A DNA stretch of 64,000 nt, from NCBI RefSeq assembly GCF_022811685.1, contig NZ_CP094532.1, forward strand, positions 459,501-523,500. Reading direction: 5' to 3'. Origin of the DNA: Chryseobacterium suipulveris. Its GTDB lineage: Bacteria; Bacteroidota; Bacteroidia; Flavobacteriales; Weeksellaceae. Each line of letters opens with the position of its first letter. Position 1 is the stretch's first letter. Positions 51,659-60,170 of the stretch are shown here, one piece after another. The translations under genes and the position numbers were made by a program. Under the pieces are notes generated by a model. That model saw only the letters and a list, made by a program, of their open reading frames with translations, searched no databases and was not told where the DNA came from.

Positions 51659-53101
51659 GTGAATCATAAAATAACAGTTATCGGATTAGGATATGTAGGA
51701 TTGCCGTTGGCGCGGCTTTTCGCGACAAAATTTCCCGTGGTGGGATTCGACATCAACCAAAAAAGGGTAGCCGAACTCAAAAATGGGCACGACGACACGT
51801 TGGAAGTTTCCGACGAACTCCTGAAGTCCGTCCTACTCTCAGAAAACCCATCCGTCATTGCCAGCGAAGCGTGTCACCCTGAGGTTCTCGAAGGGTCGAC
51901 CGCCGCGAAGCAGGAAAACAACTCACCGACACTCCAACTCTCCGACACTCCAACACTTCCGTCTTCGGTCATTGCGAGCACAGCGTGTCACCCTGAGGTT
52001 CTCGAAGGGTCGACCGATGCGCAGCAAGGTTTGTACATCACCGACCAAATCTCCGATATCACAGATTCCAATATCTACATCATTACCGTTCCAACACCGG
52101 TGGACAAAAACAACCGCCCAGTTTTAACCCCCTTAATCAAGGCGAGTGAAACGGTGGGCAAAGTCATCAAAAAAGGCGATATCGTGATTTATGAATCTAC
52201 GGTTTATCCCGGTGCGACAGAGGAAGACTGTATACCGGTGGTGGAAAAAACTTCCGGACTGAAATACAATGAGGATTTCTTCGCCGGTTATTCTCCCGAA
52301 AGAATCAATCCCGGAGACAAGGAACATACAGTCGAAAAAATCTTGAAGGTTACTTCCGGTTCCACTCCCGAAATTGGGAAAGTGGTGGACGAAATCTATA
52401 AATCCGTTATCACCGCGGGAACGCATTTGGCTCCGACCATCAAAGTGGCGGAAGCGGCGAAAGTCATCGAGAACTCACAGCGCGACATCAATATTGCATT
52501 TGTGAATGAGCTGGCAAAAATTTTCAACCTGATGGAAATCGACACCCACGCTGTCCTCGAAGCGGCGGGAACCAAATGGAACTTCCTCCCTTTCAAACCG
52601 GGATTGGTTGGCGGACACTGTATTGGTGTAGATCCCTATTATCTGGCACAGAAAGCACAGGAATACGGATATCATCCTGAGATTATCTTAGCGGGAAGAA
52701 GATTGAACGATTCCATGGGGAAATATGTTGCAGAGCAGGTCATCAAGGCAATGATCAAGAAGAATATTTCGGTAAACGGTGCAGAAGTGCTGATGTTGGG
52801 AATTACTTTTAAAGAAAACTGTCCCGATGTGCGCAATACCAAAATTGTGGACGTGATCGCCGCACTGGAAGATTTCGGGGTGAAGGTCACCACTTTCGAT
52901 CCATGGGCAAATCCCGACGAAGTAAAACACGAGTATGGAGTCGAAAGTACGACTCAAATGCCGAAGAAAAAGTTTGATGCCGTGGTTTTAGGCGTGGCTC
53001 ACAAGGAATTCCGCGACCTCGACCTCAGCCTCAACCTCAAGGAAAAAGGCGTGGTGTATGATGTGAAGGGAGTATTAGAAGAATCGCACGCAAAATTGTA
53101 A
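51659..53101 (+). CDS. UDP-N-acetyl-D-galactosamine dehydrogenase (WbpO/VipA-like) carrying an in-frame repeat insertion
   Basis: Oxidises UDP-GalNAc to the uronic acid. 480 residues from GTG 51659, about 55 longer than I expect for the family. The NAD-binding start VIGLGYVGLPLARLFA is followed by FDINQKRVAELKNGHD; after ENPS (residue 65) two copies of a repeat-encoded peptide (VIASEACHPEVLEGSTAAKQ and VIASTACHPEVLEGSTDAQQ) with a Thr/Ser/Pro-rich spacer intervene. The normal sequence then resumes at GLYITDQISDI, with VPTPVDK, AGYSPERINPGDKEH, the active-site segment GGHCIGVDPYYLAQ (catalytic Cys) and TFKENCPDVRNTK. The frame remains open, so the enzyme may still work with a surface loop. Confidence 0.92.
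   Translation: MNHKITVIGLGYVGLPLARLFATKFPVVGFDINQKRVAELKNGHDDTLEVSDELLKSVLLSENPSVIASEACHPEVLEGSTAAKQENNSPTLQLSDTPTLPSSVIASTACHPEVLEGSTDAQQGLYITDQISDITDSNIYIITVPTPVDKNNRPVLTPLIKASETVGKVIKKGDIVIYESTVYPGATEEDCIPVVEKTSGLKYNEDFFAGYSPERINPGDKEHTVEKILKVTSGSTPEIGKVVDEIYKSVITAGTHLAPTIKVAEAAKVIENSQRDINIAFVNELAKIFNLMEIDTHAVLEAAGTKWNFLPFKPGLVGGHCIGVDPYYLAQKAQEYGYHPEIILAGRRLNDSMGKYVAEQVIKAMIKKNISVNGAEVLMLGITFKENCPDVRNTKIVDVIAALEDFGVKVTTFDPWANPDEVKHEYGVESTTQMPKKKFDAVVLGVAHKEFRDLDLSLNLKEKGVVYDVKGVLEESHAKL
51854..52026 (+). repeat. Two 59-bp repeat copies inserted in frame in the dehydrogenase gene
   Basis: Copies at 51854-51912 and 51968-52026 are near-identical around the core GTCACCCTGAGGTTCTCGAA, 114 bp (38 codons) apart and in the same frame. 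The spacer 51913-51967 is made of ACTCCAACTCTCCGACACTC-like words related to 48995-49060. Confidence 0.92.
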
Positions 53102-53114
53102 TTGAATAAAATAT

Positions 53115-54197
53115 ATGATACCGGTAACCAAACCATTTTTACCACCACAACAGGTCTACCAAAGTTATTTGGATGGCATTTGGAAAAGACAGTGGCTTAC
53201 CAATATGGGGCCATTGTCTTCGGATTTGGAATTGCGGTTGAAAGAAGTACTGAATGTGGATCATCTGCTTTTTGTGACCAATGGAACGGTGGCGTTGCAA
53301 ATGGCAATTAAAGCCTTAGATATGAAAGGAGAAATTATTACCACACCCTTTTCCTTTGTGGCGACCACGAGCAGCATTGTGTGGGAAGGATGTACACCGG
53401 TATTTGTGGATATTGATGAAGATTCTCTGAATATCAATGCGGATCTTATTGAGGCAGCGATAACTGATAAAACCTCCGCCATCCTGGCGACGCATGTTTA
53501 TGGTAATCCTTGCGATGTGGAGAAAATTGAAGAGATTGCCCAAAAGCATCAGCTTAAAGTGATCTATGATGCCGCACACGCTTTTGGAGTGGAGGTAAAT
53601 GGGAAATCGATCTTTGAGTACGGCGATATATCCACCTGTTCGCTGCATGCTACCAAGCTCTATCATTCCGTGGAGGGTGGATTGGTGATTACCAAAGATG
53701 CTATTTTGTTGAAAAAGTTAGCGTACATGAGAAACTTTGGTTTCGATGGTCCGGAAAACTTTGCTGAATTGGGAATCAATGGCAAAAACTCTGAATACCA
53801 TGCCGCGATGGGATTGGCAAACCTGAAATATTTGGACGCCATCCATCAGAGAAGAAAGGAACTCACCGAAAGGTATGATGAAAAACTAAAAAACCTAAAA
53901 GCGAGAAGACCCATATGGCATGCCGGTTCCGAAAACAACTTTGCCTATTATCCTTTGGTGTTCGAATCGGAAGCATTGATGTTGAAATGTGTGGAGCTGC
54001 TGAAACTGAATGAAATCTTTACCCGAAGATATTTTTATCCTTCCTTAGCAACTTCTTTGCCTTATGTACAACCTCAGGAATTACCAGTAACAGGCGATAT
54101 TGCCCAAAGGGTTTTGTGTTTGCCTTTGTATTATGACCTAACTTTAGAGGAAGTAGATTTAATTTGTCGTTTAATTTTAAGAGTACAAAATAACTAA
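53115..54197 (+). CDS. DegT/DnrJ/EryC1-type sugar aminotransferase
   Basis: PLP-dependent enzyme of 360 residues that puts an amino group on a nucleotide-linked keto-sugar. Start MIPVTKPFLPP; then the family blocks LRLKEVLNVDHLLFVTNGTVALQMAIKAL, TPFSFVATTSSIVWEGCTPVFVDID, YDAAHAFGVEVNG, and CSLHATKLYHSVEGGLV with the PLP lysine at about residue 180. With the acetyltransferase 2 bp downstream it could make a 4-acetamido-4,6-dideoxyhexose nucleotide (Fuc4NAc or Qui4NAc type); exact sugar is inference. Confidence 0.92.
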   Translation: MIPVTKPFLPPQQVYQSYLDGIWKRQWLTNMGPLSSDLELRLKEVLNVDHLLFVTNGTVALQMAIKALDMKGEIITTPFSFVATTSSIVWEGCTPVFVDIDEDSLNINADLIEAAITDKTSAILATHVYGNPCDVEKIEEIAQKHQLKVIYDAAHAFGVEVNGKSIFEYGDISTCSLHATKLYHSVEGGLVITKDAILLKKLAYMRNFGFDGPENFAELGINGKNSEYHAAMGLANLKYLDAIHQRRKELTERYDEKLKNLKARRPIWHAGSENNFAYYPLVFESEALMLKCVELLKLNEIFTRRYFYPSLATSLPYVQPQELPVTGDIAQRVLCLPLYYDLTLEEVDLICRLILRVQNN

Positions 54198-54199
54198 TT

Positions 54200-54841
54200 A
54201 TGCTGATCATTGGTGCGAAAGGTTTCGCAAAAGAAGTGCTTGAGATTCTTCATCAAAACGGACAAACCGAAGATCTTTGTTTTTATGATGATGTGAGTGA
54301 CGATGTACCTGAGAAATTATTCTGGGAGTTTCCTGTTTTAAGAACGATGGAACAAGCAAAAACCTATTTTAATCAAACCTCAAATCAATTTATTTTAGGT
54401 ATTGGGAATCCTCTTTTGCGCAAAAAACTTTGTGACCAATTTGAAAATATAGGTGGCGCGCTGAGCAGTGCCATCAGCAAAAATGCTGAAATAGGAAGTT
54501 TTGGAATTAACATCAGTTCAGGATGTAATATCCTTTCAGGAGCAAAAATTTCTAATGAGGTAGAAATAGGAAAGGGCACCATGATTTATTATAATTCAGT
54601 GATTACGCATGATGTAAAAATTGGAGAGTTTTGTGAACTCTCTCCATCGGTGAACATCTTGGGAAGAGTTCATATCGGCAGTTTTGTGAGTATAGGAGCA
54701 GGCTCCGTAATTTTTCCTGATGTGGTTATTGGTAGCAATTCGGTCATTGCTGCAGGATCAGTAGTGAGGAATAATGTGCCTGAAAAAGTGATGGTCGCCG
54801 GAATCCCTGCGGTGATTAAGAAAGAATTGATAAAGCCATAG
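54200..54841 (+). CDS. NeuD/PglD-family sugar O/N-acetyltransferase
   Basis: A 213-residue acetyl-CoA transferase. The N-terminal PglD_N Rossmann-like part (MLIIGAKGFAKEVLEIL, residues 1-17, then FYDDVSDD) is followed by left-handed beta-helix hexapeptide repeats (about 95-205: NILSGAKISNEVEIGKGTMIYYNSVITHDVKIGEFCELSPS, VHIGSFVSIGAGSVIFPDVVIGSNSVIAAGSVV). Coupled by 2 bp to the aminotransferase, so it most likely acetylates the amino sugar that enzyme makes. Confidence 0.9.
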   Translation: MLIIGAKGFAKEVLEILHQNGQTEDLCFYDDVSDDVPEKLFWEFPVLRTMEQAKTYFNQTSNQFILGIGNPLLRKKLCDQFENIGGALSSAISKNAEIGSFGINISSGCNILSGAKISNEVEIGKGTMIYYNSVITHDVKIGEFCELSPSVNILGRVHIGSFVSIGAGSVIFPDVVIGSNSVIAAGSVVRNNVPEKVMVAGIPAVIKKELIKP

Positions 54842-54842
54842 A

Positions 54843-55949
54843 ATGAAAAGAATTATTCATTTTGCCAATGATGAAAAGTTTATCGATAAAGCTTATGATG
54901 AATTCAAGCAGTTTGAATCATTAGCTCATTCGGATTTTACTATTTTCAGTAATAATTCTCAATTGAAACACATTCGTTTTAAGTGTTCTATAGCAGATGA
55001 AAATTATTTTAACCATCCAGAAACAGAGGTAATCTTAAATTCTTATGATTTAATTATTATTCACTTCATGGATGTAAGATATTTTGATTTGCTTAAAAAC
55101 CAAAGAATTAAAACAAAAATTTTATGGATTGGATGGGGTGGAGATTACTATTGGTTGATCAATACGATTAATAATTTCTCAATATATAAGGAATTAACAA
55201 AAGCCCAACTTGGAATAAAAGACAACTTTTTTCTCAAAATTCTGAAAAAGTATAAAAACAACAAAAATGTAAATTTACTGAATAGAGTAAATTACTTTTC
55301 ACCAGTATTAGAGGAAGACTTTTCACTAATTAAGAAAAATTATAAGAATTTTAAGCCTCAATACGTTGCATGGAATTATGGTAATCTAGAAGACCATTAT
55401 AGATCCGATTTGCCAATACTTGGGGATGCTGTACTTTTAGGGAATAGTGCTACTGCTACCAATAATCACTATGATCTTATCAAGATTATTGACCAACTGA
55501 ATCTCTCTTATGAAAAAATCTTCATACCGTTAAGTTATGGAGAGAAAGGATATAAAGATCGCTTGAAAAATTATCTTTTGAAAAGGGATATTAATGTAAA
55601 AAATATCATATTACTGGAGGATTTCCTGACAGTGGACGAATATAATAATATACTTTCCCAATGTAGTAATGTTTTTATGGGACATATTAGGCAACAGGCA
55701 ATGGGAAATGTGATCTCTTTAATTTACATGGGAGCTCGGTTATTTTTCTTCAGGGAAAGTGTGGTATATAATTATCTCATCAAGAATGGTCTTGCGGTAT
55801 ATTCTTTTGATCAGTTACTCGACAATAGACAATTGTTACATGAAACAGTGGATTCCGAAACTCATTTACAGAATCAGGAAATCTTAACAGCACTTTGGGG
55901 AAAACAGATCAATAGAGAGAATACAGAAAGAATAATTATGTTGGCATAA
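54843..55949 (+). CDS. TDP-Fuc4NAc:lipid II transferase-like glycosyltransferase (family 56)
   Basis: A 368-residue glycosyltransferase with resemblance to WecF, which adds 4-acetamido-4,6-dideoxy-galactose in enterobacterial common antigen. Seen: MKRIIHFANDEKFIDKAYDEF, WIGWGGDYYW, ILGDAVLLGNSATATNNHYDLI near residue 190, IPLSYGEKGYKD, and CSNVFMGHIRQQAMGNVISLIYMGARLFF near 278. The resemblance, next to the aminotransferase/acetyltransferase pair, is the basis for proposing a Fuc4NAc-like sugar. Base composition is visibly richer in A/T than the genes before 54 kb. Confidence 0.85.
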   Translation: MKRIIHFANDEKFIDKAYDEFKQFESLAHSDFTIFSNNSQLKHIRFKCSIADENYFNHPETEVILNSYDLIIIHFMDVRYFDLLKNQRIKTKILWIGWGGDYYWLINTINNFSIYKELTKAQLGIKDNFFLKILKKYKNNKNVNLLNRVNYFSPVLEEDFSLIKKNYKNFKPQYVAWNYGNLEDHYRSDLPILGDAVLLGNSATATNNHYDLIKIIDQLNLSYEKIFIPLSYGEKGYKDRLKNYLLKRDINVKNIILLEDFLTVDEYNNILSQCSNVFMGHIRQQAMGNVISLIYMGARLFFFRESVVYNYLIKNGLAVYSFDQLLDNRQLLHETVDSETHLQNQEILTALWGKQINRENTERIIMLA

Positions 55950-55953
55950 AAGT

Positions 55954-56563
55954 ATGAATAAGAATTTACCAAAAGTTAGTGTAGTAACCATCACTTATGG
56001 TCACGAGAAATACATCAAAGAAACCCTTGATGGAGTGATGATGCAACAGCATTCGGGACCCGTGGAATTTATTATCGCAAACGACAACTCTCCAGATGCC
56101 ACCGATGAGGTCGTGAAGAAGTATTTCTTAGAAAATCCGGCACCCAGCAATTTTGAAATAAAATATACCAAACACAGCCAATAAGGGCATGATGCCTAAT
56201 TTCATATGGGCATTAGAACAGGCAACCGGAAAATACATCGCCCTTTGTGAAGGTGACGACTATTGGAAAGATTCTTTGAAGTTGCAGAAGCAGGTGGATT
56301 TTTTGAATGAAAATAGGGAGTGTGTTTTTGTTTTTACTGGAGCAAATGTTTTAACGAATGAAAGCAAAATTCGATCTTATTATAAGCACAAATGTTTTAA
56401 AGAAGGGATTATGAAAAGCAAGAAGCACTTAGCTGAAGTCCTGACTAAAGTTTCGAAAGCAAACTTTAAGCCCCTTGTTTATGAAAATCATCGACAGGAA
56501 ATCCGACAATTCGGATGGAAAGAAAAAATTAAAACTTGGGATCGCTTTTACAGATCACTATAA
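55954..56563 (+). pseudogene. Family 2 glycosyltransferase, frameshifted and internally deleted
   Basis: The first frame (MNKNLPKVSVVTITYGHEKY..., IIANDNSPDATDEVV) ends at a stop at 56182; the homology continues in another frame from about 56176 ([29 protein letters not shown]). Two missing bases in the run CAAT at 56178-56181 (expected CAAAAT) explain the shift. The GT-A parts (nucleotide-binding start, DDYW) are otherwise present, but the C-terminal part stops after about 50 more residues with unrelated-looking sequence ([20 protein letters not shown]) where the family has 100 or more. So it is probably inactive. It fits the locus pattern of broken transferases. Confidence 0.85.
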
Positions 56564-56568
56564 TCAGA

Positions 56569-58038
56569 ATGTCATTACGGAGTAAAACTTTTTCAGGCAT
56601 TATTTGGTCTGCGATACAGCAGTTCAGTACACAAGGAATTCGTTTTGTTGTTTCCATATTTCTTGCAAGAACTCTCTTGCCCGAAGAGTTTGGTCTTATA
56701 GGAATGATCGCCATTTTTATGGCAGTTGCGACAGAACTTATTACTTCAGGTCTTGGTACTTCTTTAATACGTGCGGATGCCCCGGATGAACGGGATTTTT
56801 CTACAGTTTTTTTCTACAATCTTGTCGCAAGTGTTATTTTATACATTATGCTTTTTATTACTGCTCCTTTGATTGCAGATTTTTTTGATCAACCGCAGCT
56901 TATAAGTATCACTAGGCTTTATGCTCTTACTTTTATTATTAGTTCAGTTTCCGTGATACAGATTAGTGTACTGCGGAAAACAATGAATTTCAAAGGAGAA
57001 ACTAGAGCTTCGGTTATTTCAACTATATTTTCGGCAATCGTTGGTATTGGCATGGCAAAATCCGGATTTGGAGTTATGAGTCTTGTTTGGATGTCAATTG
57101 TAGGTGCTGCTGTTCAGTCTTTAATTTTGTGGTTTGGCTCATCCTGGCGTCCTAAACTAATTTTCGACAGAAAAAAATTCAGATATCATTATAAATTTGG
57201 GTACAGAATGGCAATTGCTGGAGTGCTGAATGCGGTTTTCAATAATATTTATACTCTGGTAATCGGTAAACTTTTTTCCCCTGCACAATTGGGATTTTAC
57301 ACCAGGGCGGATACCCTTAAACAGTTTCCGGTAAGCAATATAGGAACTGTACTTAATAAAGTTACTTTTCCGCTTTTTGCAGAAATAAAAAACGATAACC
57401 AGAGGTTGCGGAGTGCATACCGCGAAATAATTCAGCTGGTAATCTATATCATTGCTCCATTACTTATTTTTATGGGAATACTTGCAGAACCTCTGTTCAG
57501 ATTTCTGTTTACCGAAAAATGGCTGCCCGCAGTTCCTTATTTTCAGATTTTGTGTATTAATGGTATTTTGTATCCCCTTCATTCCTATAATCTGAATATT
57601 TTATTGGTTAAGGGGAGAAGCGATTTGGTGTTAAGGCTGGAAACACTAAAAAAAATAATTCTTGCTGTAATCCTGGTTTCATCTGTTCCATTTGGAATTT
57701 ATGGATTGCTGTGGGGACAGGTTATTTATTCTGTAACTTGTTATTTTATCAATTCTTTTTATTCCGGAAAAATGATTGAGTATCCGGCCCTTAATCAATT
57801 ATATGATATATCAGGAATAATAGTCCTTACATTTGCAGTTGGTGTTATTCTATATTTTTTTAATGAGTTTGTCATAAATTCAAGTTTCGGTGACCTTCTA
57901 AGAATTTTAGCGAATCTTTTTGTTGGATTTTTTTTATTTTATGCAAGCAGTTACTTTTTAAAGGTTGAAGCATTACAAAACATTATAAAAATGTACCATT
58001 CAAACATAAAGAAACACATGTCTCAAATTAAACTATAA
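56569..58038 (+). CDS. Polysaccharide flippase (Wzx-like, MOP superfamily)
   Basis: Inner-membrane flippase of lipid-linked repeat units. 489 residues from ATG 56569, which follows the GT2 remnant; a longer frame from 56536 overlaps it and is rejected. Starts MSLRSKTFSGIIWSAIQQFSTQGIRFVVSIFLARTLLPEEFGLIGM, then about 12-14 membrane segments with typical GFYTRADTLKQFPVSNIGTVLNKVTFPLFAEIKND near residue 243. Its presence says the polysaccharide uses a Wzx/Wzy-type route, though no Wzy was found here. Confidence 0.92.
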   Translation: MSLRSKTFSGIIWSAIQQFSTQGIRFVVSIFLARTLLPEEFGLIGMIAIFMAVATELITSGLGTSLIRADAPDERDFSTVFFYNLVASVILYIMLFITAPLIADFFDQPQLISITRLYALTFIISSVSVIQISVLRKTMNFKGETRASVISTIFSAIVGIGMAKSGFGVMSLVWMSIVGAAVQSLILWFGSSWRPKLIFDRKKFRYHYKFGYRMAIAGVLNAVFNNIYTLVIGKLFSPAQLGFYTRADTLKQFPVSNIGTVLNKVTFPLFAEIKNDNQRLRSAYREIIQLVIYIIAPLLIFMGILAEPLFRFLFTEKWLPAVPYFQILCINGILYPLHSYNLNILLVKGRSDLVLRLETLKKIILAVILVSSVPFGIYGLLWGQVIYSVTCYFINSFYSGKMIEYPALNQLYDISGIIVLTFAVGVILYFFNEFVINSSFGDLLRILANLFVGFFLFYASSYFLKVEALQNIIKMYHSNIKKHMSQIKL

Positions 58039-58046
58039 AATTATCA

Positions 58047-59203
58047 ATGCTAAAAAAAGATAAAAAAAAAAAAACAAAATCCTCCATATTCAACAATCTG
58101 TATCGTATGGTGGGGTTGAAAGACGTCGACTTTCGATGGCAAAATATTTGGATAAAAACTTGTTTGAACAAAAACTTGTTTGCACAGATGCTCGCGGTCC
58201 CATTTTAGAAGGACTTGATAAAGAAGGTGTAGAAGTAATTACGATTGGTCAATTCAAATCTCCTTTTGACTGGAAGCAACATAAAAAAGTCCAGAAAATA
58301 ATTGAAGATTATCAGCCCAACATTATCCACGGTGCAGTTTTCGAAGGGGTTACCATGGCGGCAATTAATGGGTGGATTAAAAAAGTTCCTGTTATCATTA
58401 TTGAAGAAACTTCATTCCCAGTCAACCGAACCTGGAAAGGAAATCTTTTAATGAAGTTGTTTTCAAAATTGGCAGATATTGTTGTGGGTGTTTCTACTGC
58501 TGTGACGGAAGAGTATTTAAAAGGGAAACTGAATTTATCCGACAAAAAAGTGGTTTTAATCAACAACGGAGTAGCACTGCCCAGATTGGTTTTGAGAGAA
58601 GAACTCCAGGAAGCAAAAGAAAAGTGGGGAATCAATGAAAATGATTTTGTCATAGGTTCGACAGGAAGGATGTTAAATGATTCCAACAAAAGATATTCCG
58701 ATTTGATAAAAGCTTTTGCTGAATTTTCAAAGGGAAAGGAGAATGTCAAGCTTTTGTTGGTAGGAGACGGTCCGGAAAGAGAAGGTTACCAAAGATTAGT
58801 CAAAAAATTAGGGATTTCAGATAAAGTTATTTTTGTGGGTTACCAATCGGATGTTAGTCTGTTTTACGGCATGATGGATGTTTTTGCTTTGGTTTCGGCA
58901 CATGAATCATTTGGTTTGGTATTAGCGGAAGCCATGTTAAACAAATTGCCTGTAATTGCTACGCGAGTGGGAGGAATGAAATATATAGTAGAAGATCAGG
59001 AAACAGGATATTTAATTGAGCCCAAAAACACTGAGGAAATAAAGAGCAAATTAGAGGTCTTATATGCAGATGCTGATTTAAGAAATAAAATGGGAAGTAG
59101 AGGACGATCTAAGGCGTTAAGAGAATATACCGAAGAAAATTATGTACAAAAAATTCAGGCATTGTATATAGACTTAATAAAACAAAAAGAAATCAACCAA
59201 TGA
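58047..59203 (+). CDS. Family 4 glycosyltransferase with frame break in an A13 tract (possibly phase-variable)
   Basis: GT4 enzyme. The first in-frame ATG downstream is at 58136, but the conserved N-terminus ILHIQQSVSYGGVERRRLSM is encoded upstream in the same frame (58079-58138), so 58136 is not the native start. Going back, the frame hits a stop at 58061. ATG 58047 (MLKKDKKK) is one base out of frame, the gap being a run of 13 A at 58062-58074: one extra A restores a single reading frame. GT-B features visible: VAFEGVTMAAINGWI-like segment, GSTGRMLNDSNKRYSDLIKAF, LLLVGDGPEREGY, and ESFGLVLAEAMLNKLPVIAT (nucleotide-sugar Glu). It overlaps the next gene by 4 bp. Confidence 0.75.
58062..58074 (+). 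repeat. A13 homopolymer tract at the GT4 gene start
   Basis: Thirteen consecutive A between ATG 58047 and the conserved N-terminus; a change of one base switches the reading frame. Confidence 0.9.
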
Positions 59204-60165
59204 AAAATATAGCTGTTTTAGATACATCTATCGTGACTCAGAATGTAGGTGATGAAATAATTATGGATTCTGTTTATCGGGAATTACATCATATATTTAA
59301 TGAGGATATGTTTTTGAAAATACCCACTCACGAGATTATTGGTTTATCCAGTTTATCCCTTATTCGTAATTCGGAATTTGGAATTGTGGGTGGTTCAAAC
59401 ATCTTGTCTTCCGAGATGAATAGATACAGGCAATGGAAGATAAAAATATTGCAGAGTTTCTTCATTAAGAACAAAATGATTTTATTGGGTGTTGGTTGGC
59501 GTAATTATCAGCAAAAGCCTAACTTCTATACACGAAAACTTTTAAAAAATTTGCTCAATGAGGAATATCTACATTCAGTACGCGATAGTTATACAGAGAA
59601 AAAACTGAAAGATGAAGGTTTCCAAAATGTGATAAATACTGCATGTCCTACAATGTGGCAACTTACCCCGGGCCATTGCCAGCAAATACCCAAAAAAAAA
59701 CAAGAAAAAGTTGTTTTCACTTTAACTGATTATTCAAAAGATCCGCAAAATGATAGATTTTTAATTGATACGTTATTGTCGAATTATGAAGAAGTTTTTT
59801 ATTGGGTTCAAAGCAGAAAAGATTTAATTTATTTAAATGAATTAGTCAAAGATGCTAACCGGATAAAAATAATAGCACCAACCTTAAAGGCCTATACAGA
59901 TTTTCTGGAATTCAGTGAATGCGACTATGTAGGGACCCGTTTACATGGTGGTATAAGAGCTTTGCAGTATAAAAAAAGAACTATTATAATTGGAGTGGAT
60001 AACAGGGCTATTGAGAAGAAGAAAGATTTTAATTTAAACGTTATTGAAAGGAATGATTTAAAAAGCAATCTCGAAGGAATGATAAACTCGGAATTTGAAA
60101 CTAAAATAAATATTCCGATGGAAAATATTGCAATGTGGAAAAGTCAGTTTATTTCAAAGAATTAG
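59200..60165 (+). CDS. Polysaccharide pyruvyl transferase family protein
   Basis: A 321-residue enzyme of the CsaB/WcaK family, which transfers pyruvate ketals from phosphoenolpyruvate onto sugars. Seen: TQNVGDEIIMDSVYRELHH near residue 13, EFGIVGGSNIL near 59, LLGVGWRN, the block SVRDSYTEKKLKDEGF near 127, and the late GTRLHGGIRALQYKKRTIIIGVD (HG motif near residue 250). It overlaps the GT4 gene by 4 bp (translational coupling). Confidence 0.88.
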   Translation: MKNIAVLDTSIVTQNVGDEIIMDSVYRELHHIFNEDMFLKIPTHEIIGLSSLSLIRNSEFGIVGGSNILSSEMNRYRQWKIKILQSFFIKNKMILLGVGWRNYQQKPNFYTRKLLKNLLNEEYLHSVRDSYTEKKLKDEGFQNVINTACPTMWQLTPGHCQQIPKKKQEKVVFTLTDYSKDPQNDRFLIDTLLSNYEEVFYWVQSRKDLIYLNELVKDANRIKIIAPTLKAYTDFLEFSECDYVGTRLHGGIRALQYKKRTIIIGVDNRAIEKKKDFNLNVIERNDLKSNLEGMINSEFETKINIPMENIAMWKSQFISKN

Positions 60166-60170
60166 ATTGT

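Noticed and set aside
53102..53311. Short open frame overlapping the start of the DegT gene
   Set aside because: Out-of-frame shadow of the aminotransferase, which has all family motifs from ATG 53115.
55954..56563. Programmed ribosomal frameshift in the GT2 gene
   Set aside because: There is no slippery heptamer or following structure of the known kind at the break, and the C-terminal part is also deleted, so simple inactivation fits better.
58136..59203. ATG 58136 as the true start of the GT4 gene
   Set aside because: Twenty codons of conserved GT4 N-terminus (including the GGVERRR motif) lie upstream in the same frame; starting at 58136 would remove an essential part of the fold.
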